Shown: in pieces, positions 28,356-39,391 of the stretch | How the letters are laid out: each line of letters starts with the position of its first letter | Position numbering within the stretch: position 1 is the first letter of the stretch | Origin: Balamuthia mandrillaris | Taxonomy: Eukaryota; Discosea; Longamoebia; Balamuthiidae | Direction: 5' to 3' | Assembly: GCA_031835245.1 (NCBI GenBank) | Contig: JAVKOQ010000030.1 | Span: 62,001-126,000, forward strand | DNA length: 64,000 nucleotides | The notes under the pieces: model-generated | Database searches by the model: none | What the model was told of the DNA's origin: nothing | The model's input: the letters and a program-made list of their open reading frames with translations, nothing else | Program-made: the position numbers and the translations under genes

Positions 28356-29914
28356 AAACAACACGTACAATCCAAACACGTCCTCCAATCAAAGGAGAGT
28401 AGACCAACTGAGGGATAGGAGCCGGTGTGAACGTCCCATCTGGAGACAGTTGAGCCCATCGCATAAGCATGGCATCCAACGGCACCCATACGTTGCTAAA
28501 CTGGAGCCAACCATTGTCCAAACCTTGTCTTCCGTACTTGACGCCGACATCTCCTGCTGTCACTCCAGCAAGTAATTCGCCGGTTCTTCTATCGCGCAAG
28601 GGCACCACAAAGTTATGTACGCCACAGTCTTTGTCATCCACTATCAGTCGAGCAAATACAACGCAATGTGTTGCGGTCTGAGCAAACAAAACGAAAAAGA
28701 AAAAGAATAAGATGGAAAGTAGAAACGCAGGCAGAAAGCAGGAAGTACGTGAGCAGCCATGCCAATCCACCACTTGGTAGCAGTGATAGTGGGAGTAGTA
28801 ACGAAAAAGCCACATGACTGTCTATCAAACGTGGCAACGGTTTCGAATTGCTGAATGGAGGACCCGTTGCCCATCTCCGTCATTCCAAAGCATCCTATAA
28901 TGTTCATTTGGCTTTTCGTTTTTTTGGTTTTAATAACTTCAATGTCTTCTCTCTCTCTCTCTCTCTCAATCCCTTACTCTCCTCCTTCTCCCTAAACGTA
29001 CTCTATAGCTTTGGCATAGTGTTGCACTTGTTCAGGTGTGCCTGCACCTTCAACAGCCTTCTTGAAGAGGACTGTGTGCACCCCAATGCGCATGCTGAAG
29101 GAGCTGTCATAGATGTGCATCAGCCGTTCCACAGCCCAACGTAGCTTCTCATCTTTGGCCAACAAGCCTTTTCCTCCACCTTCTTCTTCTCTTCCTTTCT
29201 CCTCTCTTCCAGTGATCAATTGATTCCACCTTTTTATCTTTTGCATTGTCCTAGCGGAACGGATAAGAAATGGATTAGAGAACGAAGAGGAGAAGAGAAC
29301 GAGAGAACGAGAGAACGAGAGAAGACCAAAGAAAATGAACGAGAGAACGAGAGAGAAGAGAGAACGAGAGAACGAGAGAACGAGAGAGGAACAAAGAAAA
29401 AGAACCAGAGAAGAGAGAAGAACAAAGCAAAAGAACGAGAGAACGAGAGAGAAGAGAGAAGAGAGAACGAGAGAAGAAAGAAGAACAAAGAAAGAGAACG
29501 AGAGAACGAGAGAACGAGACACAGGGACAAACGACAAGAAAGAAGAAGCGAAAAGAGAAACCTTTCTCGTTGTTCAGGAATGGAGAGCTCGTGAACGGAT
29601 TCCCTGTCGAACAGGAAGGGATCTCTCTGGATGAACAGAGCGGCCAGATCCAAGTACCGCGTGTTCTCCTCTCCGCCGTTCATAAAGTCGGCAAGCAGGC
29701 GGGCCTCAAAGGCAAACGACTCTCTCTCCTTGCTCAAAACGCGAGCTGGAGGCGGAGGTGACTCATCCGACGAAGAGGTAGCAAAACAATTTTCGGAGGA
29801 CAAAGATGAGCGTCGTCGTTGTTCAGGATGACGGGAGGGCTCTCCTACGAGGACATGGCCGGAAAGGGCGTTTAACCGACGAACGGACGAGAGGCACCTC
29901 TTCTCTGCTTCCAT
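27073..29914 (-). CDS. Peroxisomal acyl-CoA oxidase
   Basis: Exons run from 29914 down to TAA/TAG near 27073. Joins are: first exon to about 29565; about 29250-28998; about 28911-28749 (acceptor AAAAG/CCAAATG); about 28682-28363; then about 28267-27073. Family blocks in order are [75 protein letters not shown] and a YEG-like [15 protein letters not shown]. The Glu in the last block sits where the family keeps its catalytic base. The enzyme oxidises acyl-CoA to trans-2-enoyl-CoA with FAD, making hydrogen peroxide. The N-terminus contains RLNALSGHV, a near match to the PTS2 peroxisomal signal; the C-terminus (NTAAQ) has no PTS1. The gene converges on the HECT gene with about 41 bp between stops. 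Confidence 0.88.
28317..28350 (-). repeat. (GA)n tract, (CT)n on the sense strand, acyl-CoA oxidase intron
   Basis: A dinucleotide repeat within the last intron of the acyl-CoA oxidase gene. It begins a few tens of bases downstream of the GTACGT donor on the minus strand. Confidence 0.85.
29266..29540 (-). repeat. GAGAACGAGA-type repeat in the first acyl-CoA oxidase intron
   Basis: Irregular tandem GAGAACGA, GAGAGAAGA and AAAGAA units fill the intron between the first two exons. On the gene's own strand this is CTCGTTCTC. The open frames across it encode only Arg/Glu or Ser/Leu runs. Confidence 0.85.
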
Positions 29915-30170
29915 TTTCTTCTCTTCACTTTTTTCGCTCTCGTCGACGAATTTTTCTTTATTTGAGCGGCACACACGTCATCCTATGATCTAATCTTAAA
30001 ATTTCAAATCACCAATCAGAAATCAGAAAAATAACCTCACATATGATTTTTAATTGGTTCACGCCCGTTCGTTAAATTACCATATCAAGCCCTGCTATAG
30101 TAATAGTAGAATATTATTGTGTTTTTTTCCAGCTCCTCTGAAAAAAAAAAAGATTGTGGGCTTGGCATCG

Positions 30171-33100
30171 TTAATTACCACGGCCGAAACGTTCTTGAAG
30201 CCAAGCGCCAATGGGAGCGGCCTCGCGCGTCAGGAAGGCCGCGTTGTTGCGGATCCTCTCCAACGACTGCTGAATGGTCCTCTGCGCCGAAGGAGAGGGA
30301 TGGGTCTCGAAGAAGGCCTCCACCTCCTTGGCCTTCTCCTCCGAGTCGAAGGCGGAGGCCACAGCCCCGATGATGTGAGAGATCAGGAACTGCCCTCCGC
30401 CAAACTTTTGGTCAAAGATCTCCCATCGCTCTCGCAGAAAGTCCCAAGCCAGCTGTCGGCCTTTGGGATTGTGGCTCACCGCCGATATGCCAAAGACGAT
30501 ATCCTGAGAGCGAACCGCATCCGTCAAGCAAAAGTCCAACAATCGGTTCAATAATTGTTCTGTTCGTGGTCCATTGGACAACGCGTTAGGGATCAGTCAG
30601 TACATTTGGTTCAATAAATTCGATAAAAAAAAAACGAATAAAAGAAAAAGAAAAAGAAAAGAAAAAAGAAAAGAAAAGAAAAGAAAAGAAAAGAAAAGAA
30701 AAGAAAAGAAAAAAAAAAAAAGAAACAAGAAAAACTAGTTAACCTTCAGAAGCACTTCCAAGAGCGACCAAACATCGGCGTTGCTCCTCGCTAAAGTCAG
30801 AGGCACGGAACCGCGCCAACAGCTTCTCGAAGCCTCTCTCTCCCTCCGTTGCCGCCACCATCCTATAGACAGGCGAAATGAGGTCCGTTTGAAGGAGAGG
30901 TTTTGCATCAGATCCTTCTGCCTGCTTCGCCATCTCCTCGAACCTCTTCCTCCCTTCCTCCAAAACCCTTTCCTCCTCGCTCTCGCCCAACGCATCGATC
31001 ACCAAGGCCCTTAACAACATCGTCAGATGGCTTTCCTCCTCGCCCTGCTTCTCCCATCCCAACTCCTCGTGAGAAGAGCTCCCGACGGAATCGTTAAAAG
31101 AGGGAGGAGAAGGGTTGGTGCGAGAGGAGGCGAGAGAGGTAGTCGAGGTGAGAGGAGATGTTGAACCAGAGGGAGTAGTTCCGTGTGGTCGACATGTGTT
31201 GGTGGATAAACTCCAAATAGTTTTTCATCGTCAACGCTGAGCTTTTCCCCGATTTACATAACGCGTATAACTGTTTGTTGTTGTTTTTTGTTGTTGGAAA
31301 AAAGTTTGCCGATAAGAAGAAGAAGAGCAAAGGATAAAAGAGGAAACGTACATCGCTCTCGAGGCCTAAAATGTCGGAAGGAGGGAGAGAGCCGGAGGAC
31401 ACCGCACGTCCCAATCGCTGCAGCAGTTCCTCCTCATATTCCACTCGAAATACTCCCTGTTTGTGTAAGAGAAAAGAGTCATAAAGTAGAAAGGAGAAAA
31501 AAAACGAGAGAAAAAACGAACCGTTTGACGAGCGTTAGCTTTGATCCACTCATCCTTTTGCATACGGACCGCTATCTCTTGCGTTTTCTGATCCACCAAA
31601 AAGAACTGCAACGCATCACCTCCTTTCTCCGTTTGTACGCTGATCGGAACCTTCCAAACGACTTCTTCAGCCTCTTTTTCTCGTTCCTTTTCGGAAGCAA
31701 GAAAACGCTGTTGATGAACGGTAAAAGTTACTGTGCCTTCTTCTTCGTTTACTTGCTTTTGTTTAATGGTAAGCACGGGATAGCCCACTTGACGCGTCCA
31801 AGCTTCCATTATTTGTTCGACTGGTTTGCCGGAGACTTCTGTCAATGCTTTCCATAAATCCTATTTTGTTTTTCAAAAAAATGGTTGAGAAGGAGGTAGA
31901 AAGAAGGAAGCAAGGAATTGGAAGACGGTTGGAGGAAGAGACACAAATATATTAAGCAGCAAGGAGAAAGGAGAAAGGTACGTCGCTAGTCGCGTTGGCG
32001 TATTGGTGGCGAGTAAGATAAACATTCAGCCCTTTGAGAAAAGTATCCTCTCCAAGGTAAAAGCTCAACATTCGAATCACAGATGCACCCTTTTCACAAA
32101 AAGGAAGCAGGAAATAAAGAGAAAGAAGAAAGCACAACAATAAAGAACATAAGCAAACAAATGTAAACTTTCAACACTGCTTCAAGCAGTTACCTTCGCG
32201 TAGCTGATGGAATCAAAGATCTCGTTAATTTCTCCGGGATGGGTGACCGCCACTTCAATGGCGTGAGAGTTCTTGAGGCTGTCCAAGGCAAGAGCGCTGC
32301 CAAAGACGCCGCCCACGAACTGAGTCCAAATGTCCCATTCGGGGAAGAGTTGATTCACGGAGAGATGCTCCACGTAACGAGCGAAACCCTCATTCAACCA
32401 AAGCCAGGTCCACCAGTCCATTGTGACCAAATTGCCAAACCATTGGTGAGCAAGTTCGTGGCTGACAGTTCTGGCTACGCCTTGTTTCCTCATGCCAGAG
32501 GATTGTTTCTCATCAATCAACAGAGCGGCCTCACGATATCTGCATTACAATATTCAAAACGTCGTTAGGAGGAGAGCCTCGCGAACAATGTTCAAAAAAA
32601 AGAACACGAACGTGACTAAGCCCCAGTTCTCCATCGCACCAGCTGAAAAGTCAGTAATGGCAATCATATCCAGCTTTGGCAAAGGATAAGGTATGCCTAT
32701 TTGTAACAATCGCTCTGTTAGAACAAAAGCAAACAAACAAATAACCTCTCTGCCTTATTCGCGAGCCATGACGGACCAAACTTTTCAGTAAAGAAGCTGA
32801 GCGCCTGAACAGCTACATTCAAGGCGAATCGGCCTTGCTCCGACTTGCCAACTGGCGTGTAACACCTCATTTTCACTCCCTCCTATTATATCGCATGAGA
32901 AAGAGTTCAGATAAACAAACCGATCAAAGCAACAGAAGAACAAATCAACAAAACTAGGTTACCTTTGTGGTGTCCTCGATAAAGTCATACTCACCAACCA
33001 CAAACGCAAGGAGATAGGTCGACATGATGGGCGTCGGCTCAAACTCCACCGTCTTGGTGCGATTCTCCGTGTTGACGATGGAGGAGCGAATGGGCATGTT

Positions 33101-34034
33101 GCTGATGGCCACGCGATCGCTGGGCACCACCATCGTCACCCGGAAGACCGCCTTCACCGCTGGCTCGTCCCAGCAGGGCAGCGCCCTCCTGGCGTCCGTC
33201 GGCTCGAACTGGGTGGTGGCGCCGTAGCGCGTCTCCCCGTCCAGCACGTACTTGTTGCGATAGAAGCCGCAGAGCTTGTCGTTGAGGTTGCCGCTGTAGC
33301 TGATGTCGAGCTCTGCTTCCTGCTGTTCGCTTGTTGGTTGCGGCTTTGTGGCTTCGGCGAGAGTGGCGTCAAACTCCAGCGTGACGGTCTCGTTCTTGTC
33401 GTCGTAGGTGATGCCTTGGGCCTCCCATTCGACCTCGCCGGCGGTTGCAGCGGAGTCGGATGAAGGAGCAGACGAGGGAGCAGAGGAAGAGGAGGAGGGT
33501 TTCAGACGAAGCTTGGCAGAGCTGAGCCGAAGGTCCTTGCTGTGCAGCTTGATCGAGTTGGTGCTCTCGTTCACTGAAGGGAAAGAAGAGGAACAGCAAA
33601 ACGAGTTAGCAGAGAAGAGAGGCAGTAAAGCAGAGAAGAGAGAACGAGAGAGAAGCAGAGAAGAGAGAGAAGAGAGAGAAGAGAGAGAAGAGAGAGAAGA
33701 GAGAGAAGAGAGAGAAGAGAGAGAAGAGAGAGAAGAGAGAGAAGAGAGAGAAGAGAGAGAAGAGAGAGAAGAGAGAGTGGAAAAACAGAGAAAAAAGTAG
33801 CGACTTTGCCGAAGCGAATCATGGAGGAGAGAGAGAGGGGGAGGAGACACACGATAAAATAAACAAACAGAAACCTTTCAGATGAATGACCACCCTGCCC
33901 TCAAAGGTGAACTCGAGGAGGTTGGGCTGCAGGGTGAGGTCGTACTGGGTGGGCTCCACTTTTCTGGGCAACAACACGTCCTTCAAGGAGGAGGATCTCT
34001 CCTGTTGTTGTGGTGGTTGTCGTTGTGCCTCCAT
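30171..34034 (-). CDS. M1-family zinc aminopeptidase (puromycin-sensitive type)
   Basis: About eleven exons from ATG 34034 ([11 protein letters not shown]) to the stop at 30171. The exopeptidase motif is GAMENWG, with the GAMEN codons at 32626-32640. The zinc site is [10 protein letters not shown], with HELAH at 32446-32460, and the third ligand lies in [14 protein letters not shown] downstream. The N-terminal beta domain ends with [17 protein letters not shown] and [12 protein letters not shown]. The C-terminal helical domain has [25 protein letters not shown] and [19 protein letters not shown], all close to cytosolic puromycin-sensitive aminopeptidase. It trims N-terminal residues from peptides, usually in the cytosol. 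Most exon joins are in phase (for example GAA G / AA CAA at 30562). Near 31100 the frame changes by one base at a TTTT run. Confidence 0.88.
30632..30722 (-). repeat. (AAAAG)n repeat in an intron of the M1 aminopeptidase gene
   Basis: Tandem AAAAG/AAAGA units with A runs, read as CTTTT on the gene's strand. They lie between the exon ending with GSASEG (about 30741) and the final exon starting at about 30562. Confidence 0.9.
33640..33780 (-). repeat. GAGAGAAGA tandem repeat in the first M1 aminopeptidase intron
   Basis: About fifteen copies of a nine- to ten-base GAGAGAAGA unit, CTCTTCTCT on the sense strand. They lie between exon 1 (ending near 33876) and exon 2 (starting near 33575). Confidence 0.9.
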
Positions 34035-34196
34035 AGTTTTGTTTTTGTGGTGTTGCTGCTACTGTGAATGAGTTTTGTTTTAATAAAAAGTTTTTCTTTG
34101 TTGATTTTATTTATTTTTCTTTCTTTCTTTTTTTTTTTTCAGCTTCATTGGGTCCTATAGTTAGCCAATAGAAAATCAGATATTCGTTTGAGTTCG

Positions 34197-34206
34197 TGTC
34201 GTCATG
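34197..34206 (+). promoter_or_regulatory. Recurrent TGTCGTCATG motif in a divergent promoter
   Basis: TGTCGTCATG lies about 163 bp upstream of the M1 aminopeptidase start. A reverse copy, GACGACATG, is at 34303-34311, about 82 bp before the papain-like gene start. The two face each other in the 358-bp region between divergent genes. The role as a promoter element is inferred from recurrence in other gene-start regions of this window. Confidence 0.45.
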
Positions 34207-34392
34207 CTATAACTTTGCCGAACTCCACCCAATCCTAAATCAAAGAAAACAAGACCACCGGAGAATTTGGGCCTATCATTTTTCAAAGATCTTTCGGACA
34301 GCGACGACATGATAAGCTATGTGTTTCACGACGACCCGAATAATATCCTCTGCATTGGCCCTTTCTTCCTCTTTGCAAAAACTGCACCATAG

Positions 34393-35699
34393 ATGGCAAC
34401 GATGCAACAACAACAACCGAAGATGGGGCCACCGCCACCACCGCCACCACCGCCACCCTCCAACCTCATCGTGGTCTCCTGCCAAGGTCTCCTCCCCCAA
34501 AGAAGCAGAGGTTTTCTTTCCTTGCCCCACCCAAAATTTCTGCTCAAAGTGAAAACGAAAGAGGAGGAGGATGCGGAAGGAGAAGAAGGGACACGGGGGA
34601 ACACCGTCCAAAGGGCACACCAAGAGAAGGAGAAGAAGAAGAAGAGGAGGCTCAGCTTTTCCAACCTCTCAGGGAAGAAGCAAGCTGAAGAGGCGGCAGC
34701 GGAGCAGCGAAGAAAGGACAGCCTGGAGATTCGTCGCTTGGACGCACCCTCTCCCACCTTTCTCAGCCCTTCTTCCTCTCCTCCTCCGTCGCATCGTCCT
34801 TGCTCTTGTTCCTCTTTCTCCTCTCCTCCAGCTTCCGCTGTTCGTTCCCTCTCTGCCTCTGTTCGTTCTTCCTCTTCTCCTCCTTGTTCTTCTTCTGCTA
34901 CTTGTTCTTGTTCTTCTTCTCCTCCGTCTGCTGTTGCTTCTTCTCCTTCTACTTCTTCTCTAAAGCCTTCTTTGTGTTGTGTTGAAGAAGGAGAGACGCA
35001 AGAAGGTGAAGAAGAAAGAGAAGAGGAAGGAGAAGAAACCAAACCAGGAATGCTTGGCTGTCTACCATCGAAAGAACGTGGAGGAGGAGAAGAAGCAGAA
35101 GAAGAAGGACACAAAGCGAATGAAAGAGAAGAGGAAGGAGGGAAACGAGACAAGATCGACAAGCGACTGCAATATGCGAATGCCATTCGCCAGCGACACG
35201 AGGTGCTGAAGACGCTTCGAGAGCTGCGTAAACACCTAAAACATCAACGCAAAACAGACGGAGCCGAAGAGAAGGACAGAGCAGAAACCGCAGATAGAGA
35301 AGCGGAGGAAGCAGAAGCCGAGGAGAAGAAAGAAGGCGAAGAGAGCGACTGGGAGAAAGACGTCCCTTCGCCACCTAATACGCCCATTCTATTAGCAGCA
35401 TCTCTGCATCATCATCCTTCAAAGCAGGAAAGAGAAGGAAAGGAAGAAAAAGCGAAAGGGGAGGAAGGACAAGGCAAGAAAATAATGCCTGCTGGGCTGT
35501 TGGCCATAGCAAACAAACAACGAAAGCCAAAGCCCAAAAGGGTCTTTCCGTTGTATTTGTTGGATGAGGTGATGAGCTACCTGCAAACTGGAGACATTGT
35601 GCTCTTGCATGGGACTGAAACGTACTGTTACCTAACTTGATTTCTGCTTCTGCTTCTTCTGCTTGTTCTTCTTGTTCTTCTTCTTGTTCTTCTTCTTCT

Positions 35700-35730
<31 letters not shown>

Positions 35731-37003
35731 GTCTTTCTGCTTTTTGGCTTCGAATTTATGAAGTGTTATTACACTGAAAACAGGATAAGTAGAGTCATCG
35801 AAGTGGGGACGTGGAGCTTTTTCGTTAGTCTTTCACTTTTCTACTATCCTATCCTCTAGGAAAAAGAAGAAAACTAACAAAACGCATCTAGTCACATGTA
35901 GCGTTGCTCATCCGACATCCTTCCGAAGAAGTAAAACGGCTATACGATGTGGAAGTTTATAGAGATAGAGGCAGAGAGTTTGGAATACCTGAAAATGCTA
36001 TGGACGAAGGTTTGGTGGCCTCCTTTTCTTTTTTTCTCCTACTTCCTCTCTTCCTCAGTCTTTCATCTTCGTTTATATCTTCCAAAAAACAACCATACAA
36101 AAAAAAAACCACACCAAAAAAAAGATGACATGTATTTGTTTGAAAGTGATACAGAGACTCTTGACTCCAGGGAAGGTGGAGGAGTACAGCTAGTGCCATT
36201 ACGATTCTGGATGCATGACACAGCAGACTACTATGGCTTCAATCCAGTCATGGTCATCCGTCGGTTGTACCTTCCTAATAGATCTGGCGACAATGATGTG
36301 GTTCGTAATTGTTTGTTGCTTTTTTATTTATTTCCCTTTCTTTCTTGTTAGCTTGTTATTTCTCATTGTGGACTTGTTTTCCTGTTGCTGTTTTTAACAA
36401 AACAACAGGATTTCCCTGGCTTGGAACCATTTCTTAGGTCTGCAGCTCGTACACTTTACAAATGGGACAAGAAGGCTATGTTGGGAAGCGTGTTTGCAGG
36501 CAACAAGGTCGAAAAGTTGGAGACCATGTTTTGCTCCGAGGCAGTGGCGGCTGCGTTGCGCAGCATGGGGTTGATGGGTCACAGAGTCTCTAGTAATTAT
36601 CTGCCCAAAGACTTTGCTTCGAAGCGGGTTGGTGTTAGACACAAGCACGGAGTTCGTTTGGTTCGTAATAATTTTTTTTTCACCCTGTTTATCGTTGTTT
36701 GAGGTTTCTGACTTGTTCCCTTAGTTGCGGAACGCAATATTTGAAGCAGAGTTTGCGGTGGCAAAAGATTATAGCAAAGCACGAACGAAAACAAAAGCGG
36801 ATAAGGCCAAGGAACAACGAAAGTTAGAGCAGATAAAGTACAAAAAGGATCAGAAAAAACTGAAGCAACAATTATTACTTTTACAAAAAGAAAGAACCAA
36901 GGAGGAGAAAGAAGAGCGACGTGAAGAAGAAGAAAACGCGGCCTCCGAAAAGAACGAGACAAGGATGAAACGAACTGATAACAAGTTGGAAGAACGGAAC
37001 TGA
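34393..37003 (+). CDS. Permuted papain-like (YiiX/DUF830-type) cysteine peptidase
   Basis: Exons 34393-35621, 35784-35823 (a 40-nt micro-exon), 35892-36009, 36125 to about 36300, about 36411-36660 and about 36724-37003 all join in phase. The N-terminal 400 residues are Pro-, Ser-, Glu- and Lys-rich with a polyproline run. The catalytic region begins with LQTGDIVLLHG and continues through the micro-exon (ISRVIEVGTW) to SFFSHVALLIRHP, which holds the catalytic His. Then come DMYLFESDTET, GVQLVPLRFW and METMFCSEAVAAALRSMGL, where the probable catalytic Cys follows the His. This His-before-Cys order defines circularly permuted papain-fold enzymes. The C-terminus is a charged coiled coil (KAKEQRKLEQIKYKKDQKKL). 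Substrate unknown; related enzymes act on amides or lipids. Confidence 0.78.
35655..35735 (+). repeat. (CTT)n repeat in an intron of the papain-like gene
   Basis: CTT/TTG-rich trinucleotide repeat lying between exon 1 and the 40-nt micro-exon. It is pyrimidine-rich on the sense strand. Confidence 0.85.
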
Positions 37004-37482
37004 TAACACGACCGAATAAAAGCAGACAACAAACAGAAAAATAGTTTTAAAAAAAGGACGGAAGAAGGATGAGATAGGACCAGAAGAGACTGCTGATATG
37101 ACGAACATAAGACCTGTGTGATTCGTTTGGAGGTTCCTGTTAGAAAAGGAGGAGAGTTGTTGGCAAAAGCAGTTCTTTCATTTATTGCGGATCGCAGTTA
37201 ACTATGAAGGAGTGGAGCGATACAAGCTAGTCTTCTTCGAGGCGCCATGAGAAGCAAGTGCGGATGCAACGACCACGGGGAAGTGGTTGCGTTTTGTTAT
37301 AGAGCAGGCAGCATTGATGCGCACCAATCATATATACGGGTACTGGTTAGGAAAGCCAATCGATATCATCATATTATTTTTACAAACCCCTATCATAAAA
37401 AGAGCGGATATCCGGAGCGGATATCCCGCCGGCAGAGCATACGCGACGTTTGGATGAACAACAACAACAACAACAAAAAAAC
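37004..37482. other. Intergenic region
   Basis: Flank between the papain-like gene and the GT90 gene. It contains a short direct repeat, GAGCGGATATCC, at about 37403 and 37416, and an AAC-repeat just before the GT90 start. No gene is supported. Confidence 0.5.
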
Positions 37483-39042
37483 ATGACACAACTGCAACGA
37501 CCACATGGGAGAGCGTCTTGGCGGGAACGGCTCCGCTCCTGCTGCGACTTTAGAATATGTGGGGCCGCCCTGCTCGCCCTTGCTGCGGTTCAGTTGTTGC
37601 TGCTTCGGCTTCACTCCGCCTCTGCCCCTCTCGCTGCTTTCACGTTGTCGTCTCTCTTCTACCCTACTTACAAAGCTCCCTCTGCTTCTGCTTCTCTTCC
37701 TCCTATTTCATCTTCAATTCCTTTGGATTGGAAAAGGATCGACATAGAGACCCAACAACAACCTCTCAGCGTTGATACACTGGCGCACAGCAACGCCATT
37801 CAAGCTTGTTCCGTGGCCAACAGGGTTCCAGTTTCCGCTCTCAAGACAGCGGCCAAGCAGCTTCACGAAGGGATTTAATTCAGCAAAGTGACTGTTCTCA
37901 CGCTTGACAAAGGCACGCTCTTTGCAAAGGCCCTCTCCTTTGGCCCCATAGTGGTGAGTCTGTTTGATCTGCTCTGCGACAGCCTTCCTCTTCTGCACAA
38001 CCATTCAGAACTCCAACAGCAACAACACCTCTTTTTCTCATGTTGCGACTTCCCGCTGCCAATGCACATCCCTGAGGGAGCTGTCGACCAAGGCCATCCG
38101 TTCCCCGTGCCCACGTTTTCCGACCAGTTCTTCCTGCCTTCAGAAGAACGGAGGAAGAGAGAAGATGATCAGCAACAACATGGCTCTGCCGCCAGGAACA
38201 GAACGCTTGCAGAGCTTGTTACCATAAACCGAGCCGTTCTGACATTGCCAACCAAGTCACGAGGGCTGTGGTTGAAAACGAAAGCCGAAGAAGAACAGGA
38301 AGGAAAACAACTAGATGAAGCAGAACGAGAAGGAGACGAAGGGAAGAAGCAGAACAAGGACAAGAGGTTACGAACGCACTTTGAGGTCATGCGACAACAA
38401 TTGTTGGAAGAAGGATACAGCACTCCATGGAGCGAGCGAAGCAACCTGCCCTTCTGGAAAGGGCAATTACCGTTCAAGAAAACGCTGCCCTACTATCAAG
38501 AAACCCCAGACCACCCACGCAGTCACCTTGTTCGCCTCAGTAAGCATCGACCCCAATGCGTTCATGCACGATTCTCCCCTGTGCCCAACACGTTGGCGGC
38601 CAGAAGCGCCTCTCTGCCAGAGGACCTGGAGGACATGGTGGAGGCTCAGTCTCCTGTGAGGTACGCAGACCACAAGTACTTGGTGCATGTGGGGAACGTG
38701 GGCTATGCCGATCGGCTATGGCAGTTGCTTCTCTCGGGCAGCACGGTCCTGTGGATGCAAGACGGTTGGCAGGAGTGGTGGTATCCTTATCTGCAGCCCT
38801 TTGTCCACTTTGTGCCGGTCGGCATGGATGCTGCCGACCTCTGCGAGAAGGTTGCCTGGCTGCAGGCTCACCCCAGGGAGGCCGAGCGCATTGCCAACAA
38901 TGGGAGAGAGCTGGTGTCTCAGCTGTTGACTTGGGAGAACGTGCGCCGGTACACCGCGCACACGGTGGGGAGTTACCTGGCGGAGGGGTGCTGCAGTCTC
39001 TGCGGCAGACAACCAGATTGTTTCGGTGGTTGGATGCGATGA
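37483..39042 (+). CDS. GT90 (CAP10-type) glycosyltransferase, interrupted by an in-frame TAA
   Basis: The frame from ATG 37483 begins with a signal-anchor helix (CGAALLALAAVQLLLLRL), typical of a type II Golgi or ER glycosyltransferase. It runs to LHEGI, where TAA occurs at 37876-37878. The same frame continues without break to 39042. The downstream part has GT90 features: FSDQFFLPS near a PFPVPTFSD block, NLPFWKGQLPFKKT (the family's W-x-G block), ADHKYLVHVGNVGYADRLW, LLLSGSTVLWMQDG and EWWYPYLQPFVHFVPV. Enzymes of this family transfer xylose or glucose to proteins or glycans. No GT-AG intron removing the TAA in phase was found. This is either a decayed gene, a sequencing error or an unusual splice. 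The family call is firm; activity is uncertain. Confidence 0.7.
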
Positions 39043-39391
39043 AAGGCGTCCCACTTTGTTCCCTGGCCCCTTCAGAGGGGCACGGCGAGGGCGTGGATGG
39101 GGTCGTTTCGGTGGAGCTTTTGTCGCGACTGACAAGCGGGGGCGATGTGGAGGAGGTCATGGCGGCCATTCACCGCGAGCTGAGGAAGGGACTGCAACTT
39201 TAAGGTACTGTTCAGACGATGCATTATTTTTTTCGAGGAAACTTTTTTTCATCTTAAAATCAATGTCGTCCTGAACAATTCATGAACTTTTCCTCGAAAA
39301 AATTGTCGACAAAAATCCGCCTTTCCGACGAAAAACGCTTCGCTGGAAAAAATAGATTTCTTTGTGTGTCTGCTGCGGTGACGCGTTCTTG
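39043..39391. other. Intergenic region with one TGTCGTC motif
   Basis: Between the GT90 gene and the nucleotidyltransferase gene. It contains AATGTCGTC at 39262-39270, a partial match to the motif recurring at other gene starts, and A/T-rich sequence. No other feature seen. Confidence 0.4.

Noticed and set aside
29220-29634. Regular GAGAACGAGA units that at first looked like a repeat-spacer array
   Set aside because: Units are 5-10 bases, irregular, and have no unique spacers. They form a microsatellite in an acyl-CoA oxidase intron, not a CRISPR array.
34571-34985. Leu- and Phe-rich plus-strand frames resembling membrane proteins
   Set aside because: They are shadow frames of the Ser/Pro-rich N-terminus of the papain-like gene.
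38537-39203. Long frames on both strands over the GT90 C-terminal region
   Set aside because: The GC-rich coding bias of the GT90 frame opens the other frames; only one frame matches the family.
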